The notes under the pieces are model-generated. The model did no database searches. It saw only the letters and a program-made list of their open reading frames with translations, and was not told where the DNA came from. A stretch of 64,000 nt of DNA, taken from assembly GCA_046331465.1 (NCBI GenBank), contig JAXLQV010000004.1, forward strand, positions 273,597 to 337,596, written 5' to 3'. The DNA comes from UBA5066 sp046331465. Lineage in GTDB: Bacteria; Acidobacteriota; Thermoanaerobaculia; UBA5066. Of this stretch, positions 1 through 9,067 are shown piece after piece. Made by a program: the position numbers and the translations under genes. Numbering within the stretch: position 1 is the first letter of the stretch; every line of letters starts with the position of its first letter.

Positions 1-716
1 AGTTCGTCTCGATCGTGGGGCCGAGCGGCTGCGGGAAGTCGACGCTGCTCAAGCTCATCGCGGGCCTCCTCCGTCCCAGCGCCGGTTCCGTCGTCCTGAC
101 CGCGGACTCGCGCGACGGCCGGCCCGCCAGCGCGCTCGTCTTCCAGGAGCACGGCCTCTTCCCCTGGATGACGGTGCTCGAGAACGTGGCCTTCGGGCTC
201 GAGACCCGCGGCGTCGGGAAGGGCGAGCGGCACGAGCGCGCCATGACCTTCATCGCCTCCGTGGGCCTCGCCTCGTTCGCGCACGCCTTTCCGCACCAGC
301 TCTCCGTCGGCATGCGGCAGCGGGTCGGGATCGGGCGCGCCTTCGTCACGAATCCCCGGCTCCTCCTCCTCGACGAGCCGCTCGGCTCCCTGGACGCGCA
401 GGCCCGGTTCCTCCTTCAGGAAGAGCTGCTGAGGCTCTGGACAAGCTCCCGGAGCGCGGTCGTCTACGTGACGCACGACATCGAGGAGGCCGTCGTCCTC
501 GGCGACCGCGTCCTCGTCCTGACCGGCCGGCCCGGGCGCATCCAGGGCGAGATCCGGGTCCCCCTCGGCCGTCCCCGGAAGCTGGAGTACGCCACGGACG
601 AGAAGGTCACCGCGATCAAGTGGGAGATCTGGAAGATGCTCGAGGAGGAGGCCCGCCGGAGCCTCGCCCTCACGTCGCGGGACTCGACGTCGCCGGAGGA
701 GGTCGCGGCTCCGTGA
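1..716 (+). CDS. ABC transporter ATP-binding protein, nitrate/sulfonate/taurine type (5' partial)
   Basis: The reading frame is open from the window edge (codons in phase with base 3), so the N-terminus is missing. It is the ATPase of an importer of the SsuB/TauB/NrtD type, powering uptake at the inner membrane. Visible motifs are Walker A (GPSGCGKST) at the very start, the Q-loop (VFQEHGLFPW), the signature LSVGMRQR, Walker B (LLLLDEP) and the switch His in VYVTHD. The C-terminal tail is that of the family. Its TGA overlaps the GTG of the permease by 4 bases, so the two are translationally coupled. The substrate-binding protein is probably upstream of the window. Substrate specificity cannot be read from the sequence. 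Confidence 0.9.
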   Translation, partial: FVSIVGPSGCGKSTLLKLIAGLLRPSAGSVVLTADSRDGRPASALVFQEHGLFPWMTVLENVAFGLETRGVGKGERHERAMTFIASVGLASFAHAFPHQLSVGMRQRVGIGRAFVTNPRLLLLDEPLGSLDAQARFLLQEELLRLWTSSRSAVVYVTHDIEEAVVLGDRVLVLTGRPGRIQGEIRVPLGRPRKLEYATDEKVTAIKWEIWKMLEEEARRSLALTSRDSTSPEEVAAP

Positions 717-1498
717 GCAGCGGCCGCGCCCGCCGTCGCAGCGGAGCGGGAGCCTGGCCGGCGCTCCTCGTGACCGTCGCTCTCCTCGGGGCCTGGGAGG
801 CGTGGGCACGCGGCTCGGCAGACTCGGCGATCCTCTTCCCGGCGCCCTCCGTGATCGCGGCCGTGCTCGCCCGCCAGGCCAGGAGCGGCGAGCTGTTCCG
901 CACGGCCGGGGCGACGCTGGGCCGCGTGACGGCGGGGTTCGTCCTCGGCGGCGTTCCCGCCCTGCTCCTGGGGCTCGCGATGGGGTTCTCACCCCGGGTG
1001 CGGGCCGCGGTCGACCCGCTCGTCGCGGCAGCGCACGCGATCCCGAAGATCGCGATCCTGCCGATCCTGATGATCCTCCTCGGCGTCGGGGAGGCCCCGA
1101 AGATCGCCGTCGTGGCCGCCGCGGCGTTCTTCCCGCTCGTCATCGCGACGATGGCGGGGGTCCGGCAGGTCAGCCCGATCCACTTCGAGGTGGCCCACAG
1201 CTACGGGGCGAGCGCTCCCCGCGTCTTCTGGCGCGTCCTCCTTCCCGGGAGCCTGCCGCAGGTCCTTTCCGGCGTGCGCCTGGCCCTGAACGCCTCGCTG
1301 CTGATCACGATCTCGCTGGAGATCGTCGCGGCCCGCACCGGGCTCGGGGCCACGATCTGGATGGCGTGGCAGACGATGCGCGTCGAGGAGCTCTACGCGG
1401 CGCTCGCCGTGACCTCACTCCTCGGCATCGCCTTCAACGCGATGCTCGCGTTCCTCGGGCGGCGGCTCGTCCCGTGGCACTCGACGCCGGAGATCTGA
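713..1498 (+). CDS. ABC transporter permease, nitrate/sulfonate/taurine type
   Basis: 261-residue inner-membrane permease of the SsuC/TauC type, with about six hydrophobic segments and the EAA-like cytoplasmic loop (SYGASAPRVFWRVLLPGSLP) that docks the ATPase. I chose GTG at 713, which overlaps the ATPase stop by 4 bases. An in-frame ATG at 620 would extend the protein deep into the upstream gene and add a non-membrane, charged leader. The next gene starts on the stop codon (TGATG). The substrate is unknown. Sharing an operon with an NRPS-like enzyme suggests the imported compound feeds or relates to that pathway, which is inference. Confidence 0.88.
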   Translation: MSSGRARRRSGAGAWPALLVTVALLGAWEAWARGSADSAILFPAPSVIAAVLARQARSGELFRTAGATLGRVTAGFVLGGVPALLLGLAMGFSPRVRAAVDPLVAAAHAIPKIAILPILMILLGVGEAPKIAVVAAAAFFPLVIATMAGVRQVSPIHFEVAHSYGASAPRVFWRVLLPGSLPQVLSGVRLALNASLLITISLEIVAARTGLGATIWMAWQTMRVEELYAALAVTSLLGIAFNAMLAFLGRRLVPWHSTPEI

Positions 1499-4107
1499 TG
1501 GAGGCGTCGACCGTTCCCGCCACGCCCTGGAGCGAGGAGGACCTCGAACGGTCCGTCGAGGCCTGCTTCGAGCAGCAGGTCGATCGGGATCCGCTCCGCG
1601 TGGCGCTCAGGACACCCGGGCAGTCGCTCACCTTCGAGGCGCTCGACCGGTGGGCCAACCGGATCGCGCGGAGCGCGCTCGAGGCGAGGGGCGAGCGCCT
1701 CGAGCCGATGGCGCTCCTCGTCGGCAGGGGTCCGGCGGCGATCGCCGGGATCCTGGCGGCGTTCAAGGCGGGGAAGATCAGCCTCTTCCTGGACGGCTCG
1801 CTGCCGAAGGAGCGCCTCCGGTTCCTCCTCGAGGATGCCGGCGCGGGCCTTCTCGCGGGCGGAGGGGAGTCCCTCCCGCTGGCCCGGGCGCTCGCCGCGG
1901 AGGCGGACGTCCCGCTGATCGACGTCGAAGCGGCCGGGACGGGATCGGCCTCCGAGGCGCGCCCCGGCCTCCGCGTCCCGCCCGACACGCCCGCGTACAT
2001 CGTCTACACGTCCGGTTCCGCGGGCGTCCCCAAGGGGGTCGTCAACAGCCACCGGAACCTCCTCTGGAACACCCGCCTCGGGGCGCGCTTCGCCGGGATG
2101 ACCGCTTCCGAGAAGGCCCTCCTGGTGCCTTCTCCCGGCGCCGGCCAGGGCCTCGCGCTGTTCCAGGCCCTCCTCGCCGGTGCCGCGGTCTACCCGTACG
2201 ACGTGAGGTCGGCGGGCCTCCCGGCCCTGCGCGACTGGCTCCTGGCCGAGGAGATCACCCTCTACCACTCGGTCCCGTCCGTCTTCCGCTCCCTCGTGAA
2301 GACGCTTCGCCCCGGGGAGAGCTTCCCGAGCCTGCGGGTGGTTCGGCTCGGGGGCGACACCGTAAGGCGCGAGGACGTGGAGCTCTTCCAGCGCCACTTC
2401 TCCGACCCCTGCCGGCTGCGAGTCAGCTACGGGAGCTCCGAGACCGGGCCGATCGCGAGCCACTTCCTCGGCGCGGCGACGCGCCTCGAGAGCGGTCCCG
2501 TTCCGGTGGGCCGCCCGTACGAGGGGGTCGAGGTCCGTCTCCTCGACGAGGAGGGCCGCGACGTCGCGCCCGGCGAGATCGGGGAGATCACCGTGAGGAG
2601 CCGCCACCTCGCCCTCGGCTACTGGAAGCGGGAGGCCCTGACGCGCGAACGGTTCCTCCCCGACCCCGCCGGAGGGGAGGAGCGGATCTTCCGGACGGGC
2701 GATCTCGGACAGCTCCGGCCCGACGGTCTCCTCGTCCACCGGGGACGGAAGGACTTCCAGGTCAAGATCCGCGGCAATCGCGTCGAGGTGGGCGAGGTCG
2801 AGGAGGCGCTCCGCGCGCTGCCCGGAGTCGAGGACGCGGCGGTCGCCGCGAGCGAAGGCCCGGACGGGGAGAAGCGCCTCGTCGGCTACGTGGTCTGGAC
2901 CGGGCGGCCCGGCTCCGCGAAGGCGCTCCGGGACGGGCTCTCGAGGAGCCTCCCCGCCCACATGGTGCCGGCGGCGTTCGTCGCGCTCCCGGCGCTTCCG
3001 CTGACGGCGCGGGGCAAGGTCGACCGCGCGGCGCTGAAGCCTCCCGAGCCCGTCGGCAGGGCCGCGGGCGAGCTCCTCGCCCCGCGGGACGAGGTCGAGA
3101 GAGCGCTCGTCGATCTCTGGGAAGAGCTGCTGCGGGTCCGCCCCGTCGGCGTTCGCGACGACTTCTTCGAGCTCGGCGGAGACTCCCTCCTCGCCGTCGA
3201 GCTCTTCGCCCTGATCGAGCGGCGGATGGGGAGGTACCTCCCGCTCTCCGGCTTCGTCAACGCCTCGACCGTCGAGCTCCTGGCGGAGAAGCTTCGCGCC
3301 GCTCCCCCGCGCGAGTGGCCCTGCCTCGTCCCGCTGCAGACGCTCGGATCGAAGCCGCCGTTCTACTGCGTGAGCTGGGCGGAGGGCGAGGTCCTCGCCT
3401 ACGCGAGGCTCGCCGCGCGGCTCGGGCCCTCGCGTCCCGTCTACGGGCTGCGGCGCGACCGGCTCGAGGACCGGAGCCCCCGCTACACGCGCGTGGAGGA
3501 GATGGCCGCGCAGTACGTCGACGAGATCGTGGCCGCCCGGCCGAACGGGCCCTACCACCTCGGCGGACTCTCCGGCGGCGCGTTCGTCGCGTTCGAGATG
3601 GCGCGGCAGCTGCGCGCCGCGGGGCGCGAGGTGGGCGTCCTCGCGCTCCTCGAGCCGCCGCGGCTCGGACGCCGGGACGGTCGTCCCGACGCCGCGCCCG
3701 ACCCGGGACGCCTCCGCAACACCGGCGGGCTCCTGCGGAAGCTCCGCGTCTACCGGGCGAAGTGGCAGCTCTGGCGTCCCGAGGAGAGGGTCGCCGATCT
3801 CCGACGGCAGGCCGCGACGCTCTTTCGCGGAGAGGCCCGCGAAGCCGCCGCGGACCCGCTCGCGGACGTCCTGAACCACGTGGAGCCTTTCGTCCCGCAG
3901 CCGTATCCCGGCCGGGCGACGCTCGTCCTGGCGCGGCACGAGCGCTTCCGTCGCGAACGGCTCCGCGAGTGGCAGGCCCTCGTCGCCGGCGGACTCGAGG
4001 TCCGCGTCGTCCCGGGGATCCACGCGGCCATCGTCCAGGAGCCGTTCGTCCGCGTCCTCGCCCGGACAATCGAGGAGTGCCTGACGGCCGCCGAGGCGGC
4101 GACGTGA
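1498..4107 (+). CDS. Single-module NRPS-like enzyme: adenylation, carrier protein, thioesterase
   Basis: 869 residues. The adenylation domain (about 20-530) has the phosphate loop YTSGSAGVPKG (near 170), YGSSETGP, RTGDLGQLRPDG, GNRVEVGEVE and the closing TARGKVD lysine loop. A carrier domain follows (about 535-605), with the phosphopantetheine serine in ELGGDSLLAVE (Ser563). The C-terminal thioesterase (about 615-869) has nucleophile Ser692 in GGLSGG and a probable catalytic His842 in GIHAA. There is no condensation, reductase or epimerase domain. Where amino-acid-activating domains carry FDxSxWE, this one reads GAGQGLALF, so the Asp that grips the alpha-amino group is absent. The product could come from a keto or hydroxy acid or another carboxylic acid. 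The start overlaps the permease stop (TGATG). Confidence 0.88.
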   Translation: MEASTVPATPWSEEDLERSVEACFEQQVDRDPLRVALRTPGQSLTFEALDRWANRIARSALEARGERLEPMALLVGRGPAAIAGILAAFKAGKISLFLDGSLPKERLRFLLEDAGAGLLAGGGESLPLARALAAEADVPLIDVEAAGTGSASEARPGLRVPPDTPAYIVYTSGSAGVPKGVVNSHRNLLWNTRLGARFAGMTASEKALLVPSPGAGQGLALFQALLAGAAVYPYDVRSAGLPALRDWLLAEEITLYHSVPSVFRSLVKTLRPGESFPSLRVVRLGGDTVRREDVELFQRHFSDPCRLRVSYGSSETGPIASHFLGAATRLESGPVPVGRPYEGVEVRLLDEEGRDVAPGEIGEITVRSRHLALGYWKREALTRERFLPDPAGGEERIFRTGDLGQLRPDGLLVHRGRKDFQVKIRGNRVEVGEVEEALRALPGVEDAAVAASEGPDGEKRLVGYVVWTGRPGSAKALRDGLSRSLPAHMVPAAFVALPALPLTARGKVDRAALKPPEPVGRAAGELLAPRDEVERALVDLWEELLRVRPVGVRDDFFELGGDSLLAVELFALIERRMGRYLPLSGFVNASTVELLAEKLRAAPPREWPCLVPLQTLGSKPPFYCVSWAEGEVLAYARLAARLGPSRPVYGLRRDRLEDRSPRYTRVEEMAAQYVDEIVAARPNGPYHLGGLSGGAFVAFEMARQLRAAGREVGVLALLEPPRLGRRDGRPDAAPDPGRLRNTGGLLRKLRVYRAKWQLWRPEERVADLRRQAATLFRGEAREAAADPLADVLNHVEPFVPQPYPGRATLVLARHERFRRERLREWQALVAGGLEVRVVPGIHAAIVQEPFVRVLARTIEECLTAAEAAT

Positions 4108-5945
4108 CGGCGATCCCCTCGGGGCCGCCGGGCCCGCGCTCCGAGACGCCGGTCCGCGTCCCGCTCCGGAGCGTCCTCGCCGACGGGCGGTGGGCGCTGG
4201 AGTTCACGTGGCGCACGGCACGGGCTCCGGCCGCGCTCCTCGTCGCGTCCGAGCTCGTGAAGGCGCTCGTCCCGGCCGGTCTCACCGTCGCGTTCGGCGG
4301 GCTGGTCGACGCCGCCTCGGCCGCGGTCGCGGGCGGAGCGGGAGCGGACCCGCGTCGCGTCCTCTGGTGGATCGGGGCCGCGCTGGGGCTCTCGATCGTC
4401 GGCGGCCTCTCGAAGATCGCCGAGCGGCACGCGGGGCGCCGCCTCCTCGACGAGCTCGAGGTGAGCCTGACGGGAGACCTCCTCGAGCACGCGGCCTCCC
4501 TTGACGTCGCCACGTTCGAGGACCCGGCCTCCCTCGACCTCCTCGAGCGCGCGCGCCGGGACCCGGCGACGAGCTTTCACATGTTCCTCCTCAACGCCCT
4601 GCACGTCCTCGGCGACGGCCTCCAGGGCCTCGCCCTCGCGGGCGTCCTCGTCGCCGTCGAGCCCTGGCTCCTCCTGCCGCTCGTCGTCCTCTCCGTGCCG
4701 TACGGGCTCTTCCAGTGGCGGACGGCCTCCCGCCGCTACGGCCAGGAGACGCGCTACACGACCCGCCGGCGCTGGAGCCAGTACTTCGTCCAGCTCCTGA
4801 CCCGGGCGCCGGGAGTCACCGAGATCAAGCTGCTCGACCTCGGGCCGCTCCTCCTCGAGAGGTTCCGCGGCGTCGCGTCGCAGTTCCGGGACGAGAGCAC
4901 GCGCCTCCTCTGGCGAAGCTCCCTCGTCGGCGCGGCCTTCGTCGTCCTCTCGTCGGCCGCCCTCTTCTCGGTCCTCGCCCACCTCGGGTTCCGGGTGCTC
5001 GCGGGCGGCGCGACGGTCGGGAGCCTCGTCGTCTTCGCGGGGGCCGCCGCGCGCCTGCGCGCCGTCGTGGAGGAGACGCTCGCCTACCTCGGCTCCGCGC
5101 TCGAGCGGGCGCTCTTCGTCCGGAACCTCCGCGCCTTCCTCGCGCTCGCGCCGCGCCAGCAGGCGGGCGGGGGCCGGCCGCTCGTCGTCGAGGGGGCCGC
5201 GGAGGTGGAGCTCGAAGGGGTCACGTTCACCTACCCGGGCGCGGGGACGCCCGCCCTCCGCGACGTCTCGCTCCGCGTCCGGCCGGGCGAGACCGTCGCG
5301 CTCGTCGGCGAGAACGGCGCCGGGAAGACGACCCTCGTCCGGCTCGTCGCGCGGATCTACGACGCGGACTCCGGCACCGTGCGGTTCGGGGGGACCGACG
5401 TCCGCGAGCTCGACGCGGCGGACCTCCGGAGGAACGTCGCCTGGGTGATGCAGGACTTCCTCCGGTTCGAGGCGACCGCGGAGGAGAACGTCGCGTTCGG
5501 CGACTGGAGGCGGCTCCTCGGCAATCGCCGCGAGGTCGAGGAGGTGGCACGCCTCGCGGGCGTGGCGCCGCTCGTCGAATCGCTGCCCGGAGGCTGGGAC
5601 ACCTGGCTCGGGAACATGTTCGGGCGCCAGGAGCTCTCGTCCGGGCAGTGGCAGCGGCTCGCGATCGCGCGGGCCCTCGCCCGGAAGGCGCCGCTCCTCG
5701 TCCTCGACGAGCCGACGGCGAGCCTCGACGTGCGGGCCGAGGAGGAGCTCTTCCGGCGCTTCCGGGAGATGGCGGCGGGGCGGACGGCGATCCTCGTGTC
5801 GCATCGCTTCTCGACGGTCGCGATCGCCGACCGCGTCGTCGTCCTCTCGGAGGGGCGGATCGCCGAGAGCGGCTCGCACGCCGAGCTGCTGCGCCGCGGG
5901 GGGATCTACGCCGAGCTCTGGCGGCTCAGCGAGCGGATGCGCTGA
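4104..5945 (+). CDS. ABC transporter, fused membrane and ATPase domains (exporter type)
   Basis: 613 residues: an N-terminal membrane domain with about six helices (about 25-345) and a C-terminal ATPase with Walker A GENGAGKTT, signature LSSGQWQR, Walker B LLVLDEPTASLD and H-loop VSHRF. This is the half-transporter architecture of lipid, peptide or drug exporters. The GTG at 4104 overlaps the synthetase stop by 4 bases; the longer open frame starting near 1650 is only an accident of high GC. As last gene of the operon it probably exports the product of the A-PCP-TE enzyme. That is inference from position. Confidence 0.88.
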   Translation: MTAIPSGPPGPRSETPVRVPLRSVLADGRWALEFTWRTARAPAALLVASELVKALVPAGLTVAFGGLVDAASAAVAGGAGADPRRVLWWIGAALGLSIVGGLSKIAERHAGRRLLDELEVSLTGDLLEHAASLDVATFEDPASLDLLERARRDPATSFHMFLLNALHVLGDGLQGLALAGVLVAVEPWLLLPLVVLSVPYGLFQWRTASRRYGQETRYTTRRRWSQYFVQLLTRAPGVTEIKLLDLGPLLLERFRGVASQFRDESTRLLWRSSLVGAAFVVLSSAALFSVLAHLGFRVLAGGATVGSLVVFAGAAARLRAVVEETLAYLGSALERALFVRNLRAFLALAPRQQAGGGRPLVVEGAAEVELEGVTFTYPGAGTPALRDVSLRVRPGETVALVGENGAGKTTLVRLVARIYDADSGTVRFGGTDVRELDAADLRRNVAWVMQDFLRFEATAEENVAFGDWRRLLGNRREVEEVARLAGVAPLVESLPGGWDTWLGNMFGRQELSSGQWQRLAIARALARKAPLLVLDEPTASLDVRAEEELFRRFREMAAGRTAILVSHRFSTVAIADRVVVLSEGRIAESGSHAELLRRGGIYAELWRLSERMR

Positions 5946-5957
5946 CGCGCGTCCCCG

Positions 5958-6929
5958 TCAGATCCAGCGCTTCCGGCGGAAGAAGTAGAGCATCCCGAGC
6001 GTGATCGCGATCCAGCCGCCCCAGAGAGCGGGATAGAACCAGCGGATCTTCAGCTCCGGGAGGAACTCGAAGTTCATCCCGTAGACGCCGGCGAGGAACG
6101 TGAGCGGCATCCAGATCGCCGAGAAGATCGTGAGGACCTTGACGATCTCGTTCAGGCGGTTCGAGGAGACGGAGAGGTGCGCCTCGAGGGCGCCGCTCGC
6201 GAGGTCCGTCAGGATGACCGTGGTCTCCTCGAGCCGCGCGACGTGGTCGTAGACGTCGCGGAAGTAGTGCGACGTCCGCTCGTCGATGTACGGCAGGTCG
6301 CGCCGCGCGAGGCGCCCGAGCATCTCGCGCTGGGGGGCGACGAGGCGGCGGATCGTCAGGAGCTGGCGCTTCAGGTTGAGGAGCTCCTGGAGCGCCTGCT
6401 GCGGCGGGGCGCCCGAGAAGATCGTCTCCTCGATCTCCTCGAGCCGCTCCTCGCACCGGTCGAGGATCGGGAGGATCTCGTCGATCATCCGGTCGACGAG
6501 CGCGTGGAGGACCCGGTCCATCTGGCTCTCCATCGGCAGGTCCTTCTCGACGACGAGACGCGAGACCTGCCGGCAGGCGGGGACGGGGCGGCCGTGGACC
6601 GTGACGAGGAAGCCGGGGCCGAGCCAGGCGGCGAGCTTGTAGCTCTCGAGCGCGAGCCCTTCCTCCGTCGGGCGGAGGCCCCGGAAGACGAGGAAGAGGT
6701 AGCTCGAGAACTCCTCCACCTTCGGCGGCTGGACCGGCGTCAGGGCGTCCTCGACGGTGAGCGGGTGGAAGCCGCAGACGTCGACGAGGCCGCGCGCCTC
6801 CTCCGCGGTCGGGTTCTCCACGTCGACCCAGATCGACCTTCCGGCGAGCCCGGGCCACGCGGAGGCGAGCGTGGCGCCCTCGAGGAGGCAGAGCCCCTTC
6901 CCTTCCTCGTGGAGGTGCACGGTGAGCAT
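5958..6929 (-). CDS. corA: Magnesium/cobalt transporter CorA family
   Basis: 323 residues. A large cytoplasmic N-terminal domain (1-260) is followed by two C-terminal membrane helices. The defining GMN tripeptide (VYGMNFEFLPEL) is at the end of the first helix, and the protein ends with a basic cytoplasmic tail. CorA pentamers let Mg2+ (also Co2+ or Ni2+) enter passively across the inner membrane. The gene converges on the ABC exporter (12-base gap) and diverges from murG. It appears monocistronic. Confidence 0.92.
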   Translation of the reverse strand: MLTVHLHEEGKGLCLLEGATLASAWPGLAGRSIWVDVENPTAEEARGLVDVCGFHPLTVEDALTPVQPPKVEEFSSYLFLVFRGLRPTEEGLALESYKLAAWLGPGFLVTVHGRPVPACRQVSRLVVEKDLPMESQMDRVLHALVDRMIDEILPILDRCEERLEEIEETIFSGAPPQQALQELLNLKRQLLTIRRLVAPQREMLGRLARRDLPYIDERTSHYFRDVYDHVARLEETTVILTDLASGALEAHLSVSSNRLNEIVKVLTIFSAIWMPLTFLAGVYGMNFEFLPELKIRWFYPALWGGWIAITLGMLYFFRRKRWI

Positions 6930-7054
6930 CGCGCGCCGAGTGTAGCCGGCGCGCGCGCGGCGCGGCGCAGGACCCGGTTCCGGGCGAGAATGCGGGCGGG
7001 GCGGGGCCGGGGCGACGCGGGACGGCGGATGCGCCAGAATCCGCCGGAGGCGCG

Positions 7055-9067
7055 ATGACGGGGAAGAGGATCCTTCTGACGGGCGGCGGGACGGCCGGGC
7101 ACGTGAACCCCGCGCTCGCCATCGGGGCCGCCCTCGCCGAGCCGGGGAGCGAGACCCTCTTCGTCGGCGTCAAGGGGAGGGCGGAGGAGCAGGTCGTCCC
7201 GCGCGAGGGGATCCCGATCCGCTTCGTGAGGGCCTCGGGCTTCCCGGGCGCGCGCCCCTCGCCCGCGCTCGCGCGCTTCCTCTTCGACCTCGCGGTCGGC
7301 ACGCTCCAGGCGGCGGGCATCCTGCTCCGTTTCCGCCCCGACGTCATCGTCGGGACGGGGGGCTTCGCCTCGGCCCCGGTCATCTTCGCGGCGACGCTCC
7401 TGAAGAAGCTCCGGCTGGCGAAGGCCCGCGTCTTCGTCCACGAGCAGAACGCCGTGCCGGGGAAGCTGAACCGCGTCGTCGGCCGCTACGCCGAGAAGGT
7501 CTTCGTCACGTTCCCGGAGACGCTCTCGCTCTTCCCCGGGAACGGGGCCCTCACGGGCTACCCGGTCCGCAAGCGGATCGGGCACGTGTCGGTGGACGAG
7601 GCGAAGGCGCGCCTCGACTTCGCGGTCCCCGAGGGGAGGACGGTCGTCTTCGCCTTCGGCGGCTCGCAGGGCTCCCGCTCGCTGAACCGCGGCCTCGTCG
7701 ACGCCCTCGGAGCCCTCCTCCCGCACGCGGACCGCCTCTTCGTCGTCCACGGTACCGGCCTCTTCAAGGGTGCCGGCTACGACGCGCAGGCGGACACCGA
7801 GGCGCGCCTCGCCGCGCGATACACGGAGGAGGAGCGCGCGCGGATCGCCGGCTTCTACGTCTCCCGGAGCTACTTCCACGACATCGCCTCGGTCTACGCG
7901 GTCTCCGGCCTCGTCGTCATCCGCGGCGGCTCGGGGAGCCTCAACGAGGTCGCGCGGATGGGGATCCCCGCGCTCGTCGTCCCGAAGGCGAACCTCCCCG
8001 GCGACCACCAGGTCGCGAACGCGCGGGCCCTCGAGCGGGCCGGCGGCGCCGAGGTCCTCTACGAGGAGACGGTCCTCGAGGACGGCCACCTCGTCGAGAC
8101 GCTCGACGGCGCGCTCCTCGCGCGGCGGATCCTCGAGCTCGCCGGAGACCCGGGGCGCCTCGCCGAGATGTCGCGGAGGGGGCGGCACGTCCTCGGGATC
8201 GACGCGGCGGGGGAGATCGCGCACTACGTCGCGCAGGGCCGCGGGAGCGGGACCGTCGACCCGACGCTCGTCCCGGCCCCCACCGTCGTCTCGAACGCCG
8301 CGCTCCTCGCGAAGCTCGAGAAGGCGGCCGCGGCGGCGGGAGCGTCCTACCGCGCCGAGAGCGTCGTCGAGCCGCGCGACCTCGCCTGGTTCCGGAGCCG
8401 CGCCGCCTCGCTCCTCGTGAACGAGTCGTGGGAGGCGCGGAACCTCGGCGTGAAGCTCCTCGGCCTCCTCGGCGCGACGGAGAAGGTCCCGCTCCTCCTC
8501 GCGCTCCTCGCCGACCGGACGCCTGCCCCGGCGCTCCACCGGCTCCTCGGCGGCGACTTCGTCCAGGTCGGCTTCATCCGGAGGAACGTCTGCGTCGCGC
8601 TCGGGCGCCTCGGCGTCGTCGACGCCGCCGTCGAGGCGGCTCTCCTCGCGGGCCTCGCCGACCCGTACTGGGAAGTGAGAGCGGAAGCGGCCCGGGCCGC
8701 GGCGCGCTTCGCGGGGCGCCTCGCGCGGCAGGCCGACTTCGTCGCCGCGCTCCGGAAGGGGCTCTCCGACCGGAACATCGACGCGGCGTCGGCGGCGGCC
8801 GAGGCGCTCGGGTCGCTCGGCAACGAGCGCGACGCGCTGCCGGCCCTCCTCGCCCTCGCGGACTACCGCTTCTGGAAGGTCCGGGCCGCCGCTCTGAAGG
8901 GGGTCCTCGCCCTCGTCGAGAGGGGCGAGGTGGGGAACCGCGAGGCGCTGAAGACGGCGCTCCCCGCCTTCCTCCTCACCTCGACCGACTTCCGCCCCCA
9001 GTTCGAGATGAAGCTCTCGTACCGCCGCGTCGTCGAGGCGCTCGCGCGGGGAAGGGAGGTCCGGTGA
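7055..9067 (+). CDS. murG: MurG glycosyltransferase with C-terminal HEAT-repeat extension
   Basis: 670 residues, about twice the usual MurG length (about 360). Residues 1-370 are a full MurG: the G-loop LLTGGGTAGHVNPALA, HEQNAVPGKLNR, FGGSQGSRSLN, and the C-terminal donor-binding stretch GSGSLNEVARMGIPALVV followed by GDHQVANA. The enzyme adds GlcNAc from UDP-GlcNAc to lipid I, giving lipid II at the inner face of the membrane. From about 410 to 650 the protein holds helical repeats with a HEAT/armadillo pattern (for example DPYWEVRAEAARAAARF, DRNIDAASAAAEALGSLG, DYRFWKVRAAALKGV). The reading frame is continuous, so this is a true fusion. Its stop overlaps the GTG of mraY by 4 bases. Confidence 0.9.
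   Translation: MTGKRILLTGGGTAGHVNPALAIGAALAEPGSETLFVGVKGRAEEQVVPREGIPIRFVRASGFPGARPSPALARFLFDLAVGTLQAAGILLRFRPDVIVGTGGFASAPVIFAATLLKKLRLAKARVFVHEQNAVPGKLNRVVGRYAEKVFVTFPETLSLFPGNGALTGYPVRKRIGHVSVDEAKARLDFAVPEGRTVVFAFGGSQGSRSLNRGLVDALGALLPHADRLFVVHGTGLFKGAGYDAQADTEARLAARYTEEERARIAGFYVSRSYFHDIASVYAVSGLVVIRGGSGSLNEVARMGIPALVVPKANLPGDHQVANARALERAGGAEVLYEETVLEDGHLVETLDGALLARRILELAGDPGRLAEMSRRGRHVLGIDAAGEIAHYVAQGRGSGTVDPTLVPAPTVVSNAALLAKLEKAAAAAGASYRAESVVEPRDLAWFRSRAASLLVNESWEARNLGVKLLGLLGATEKVPLLLALLADRTPAPALHRLLGGDFVQVGFIRRNVCVALGRLGVVDAAVEAALLAGLADPYWEVRAEAARAAARFAGRLARQADFVAALRKGLSDRNIDAASAAAEALGSLGNERDALPALLALADYRFWKVRAAALKGVLALVERGEVGNREALKTALPAFLLTSTDFRPQFEMKLSYRRVVEALARGREVR

Noticed and set aside
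620..713. Earlier ATG for the permease
   Set aside because: It would overlap the ATPase gene by almost 100 bases and add a charged, non-membrane leader, whereas GTG 713 overlaps the upstream stop by 4 bases as elsewhere in the operon.
1393..4023. 876-residue antisense frame across the synthetase gene
   Set aside because: No family motifs; the plus-strand frame shows A, PCP and TE motifs throughout, so this is a shadow.
6930..7054. CCCGGTTCCGGG near 6972 as an operator
   Set aside because: A short GC palindrome in 70-plus percent GC DNA; no repeats or promoter elements support it.
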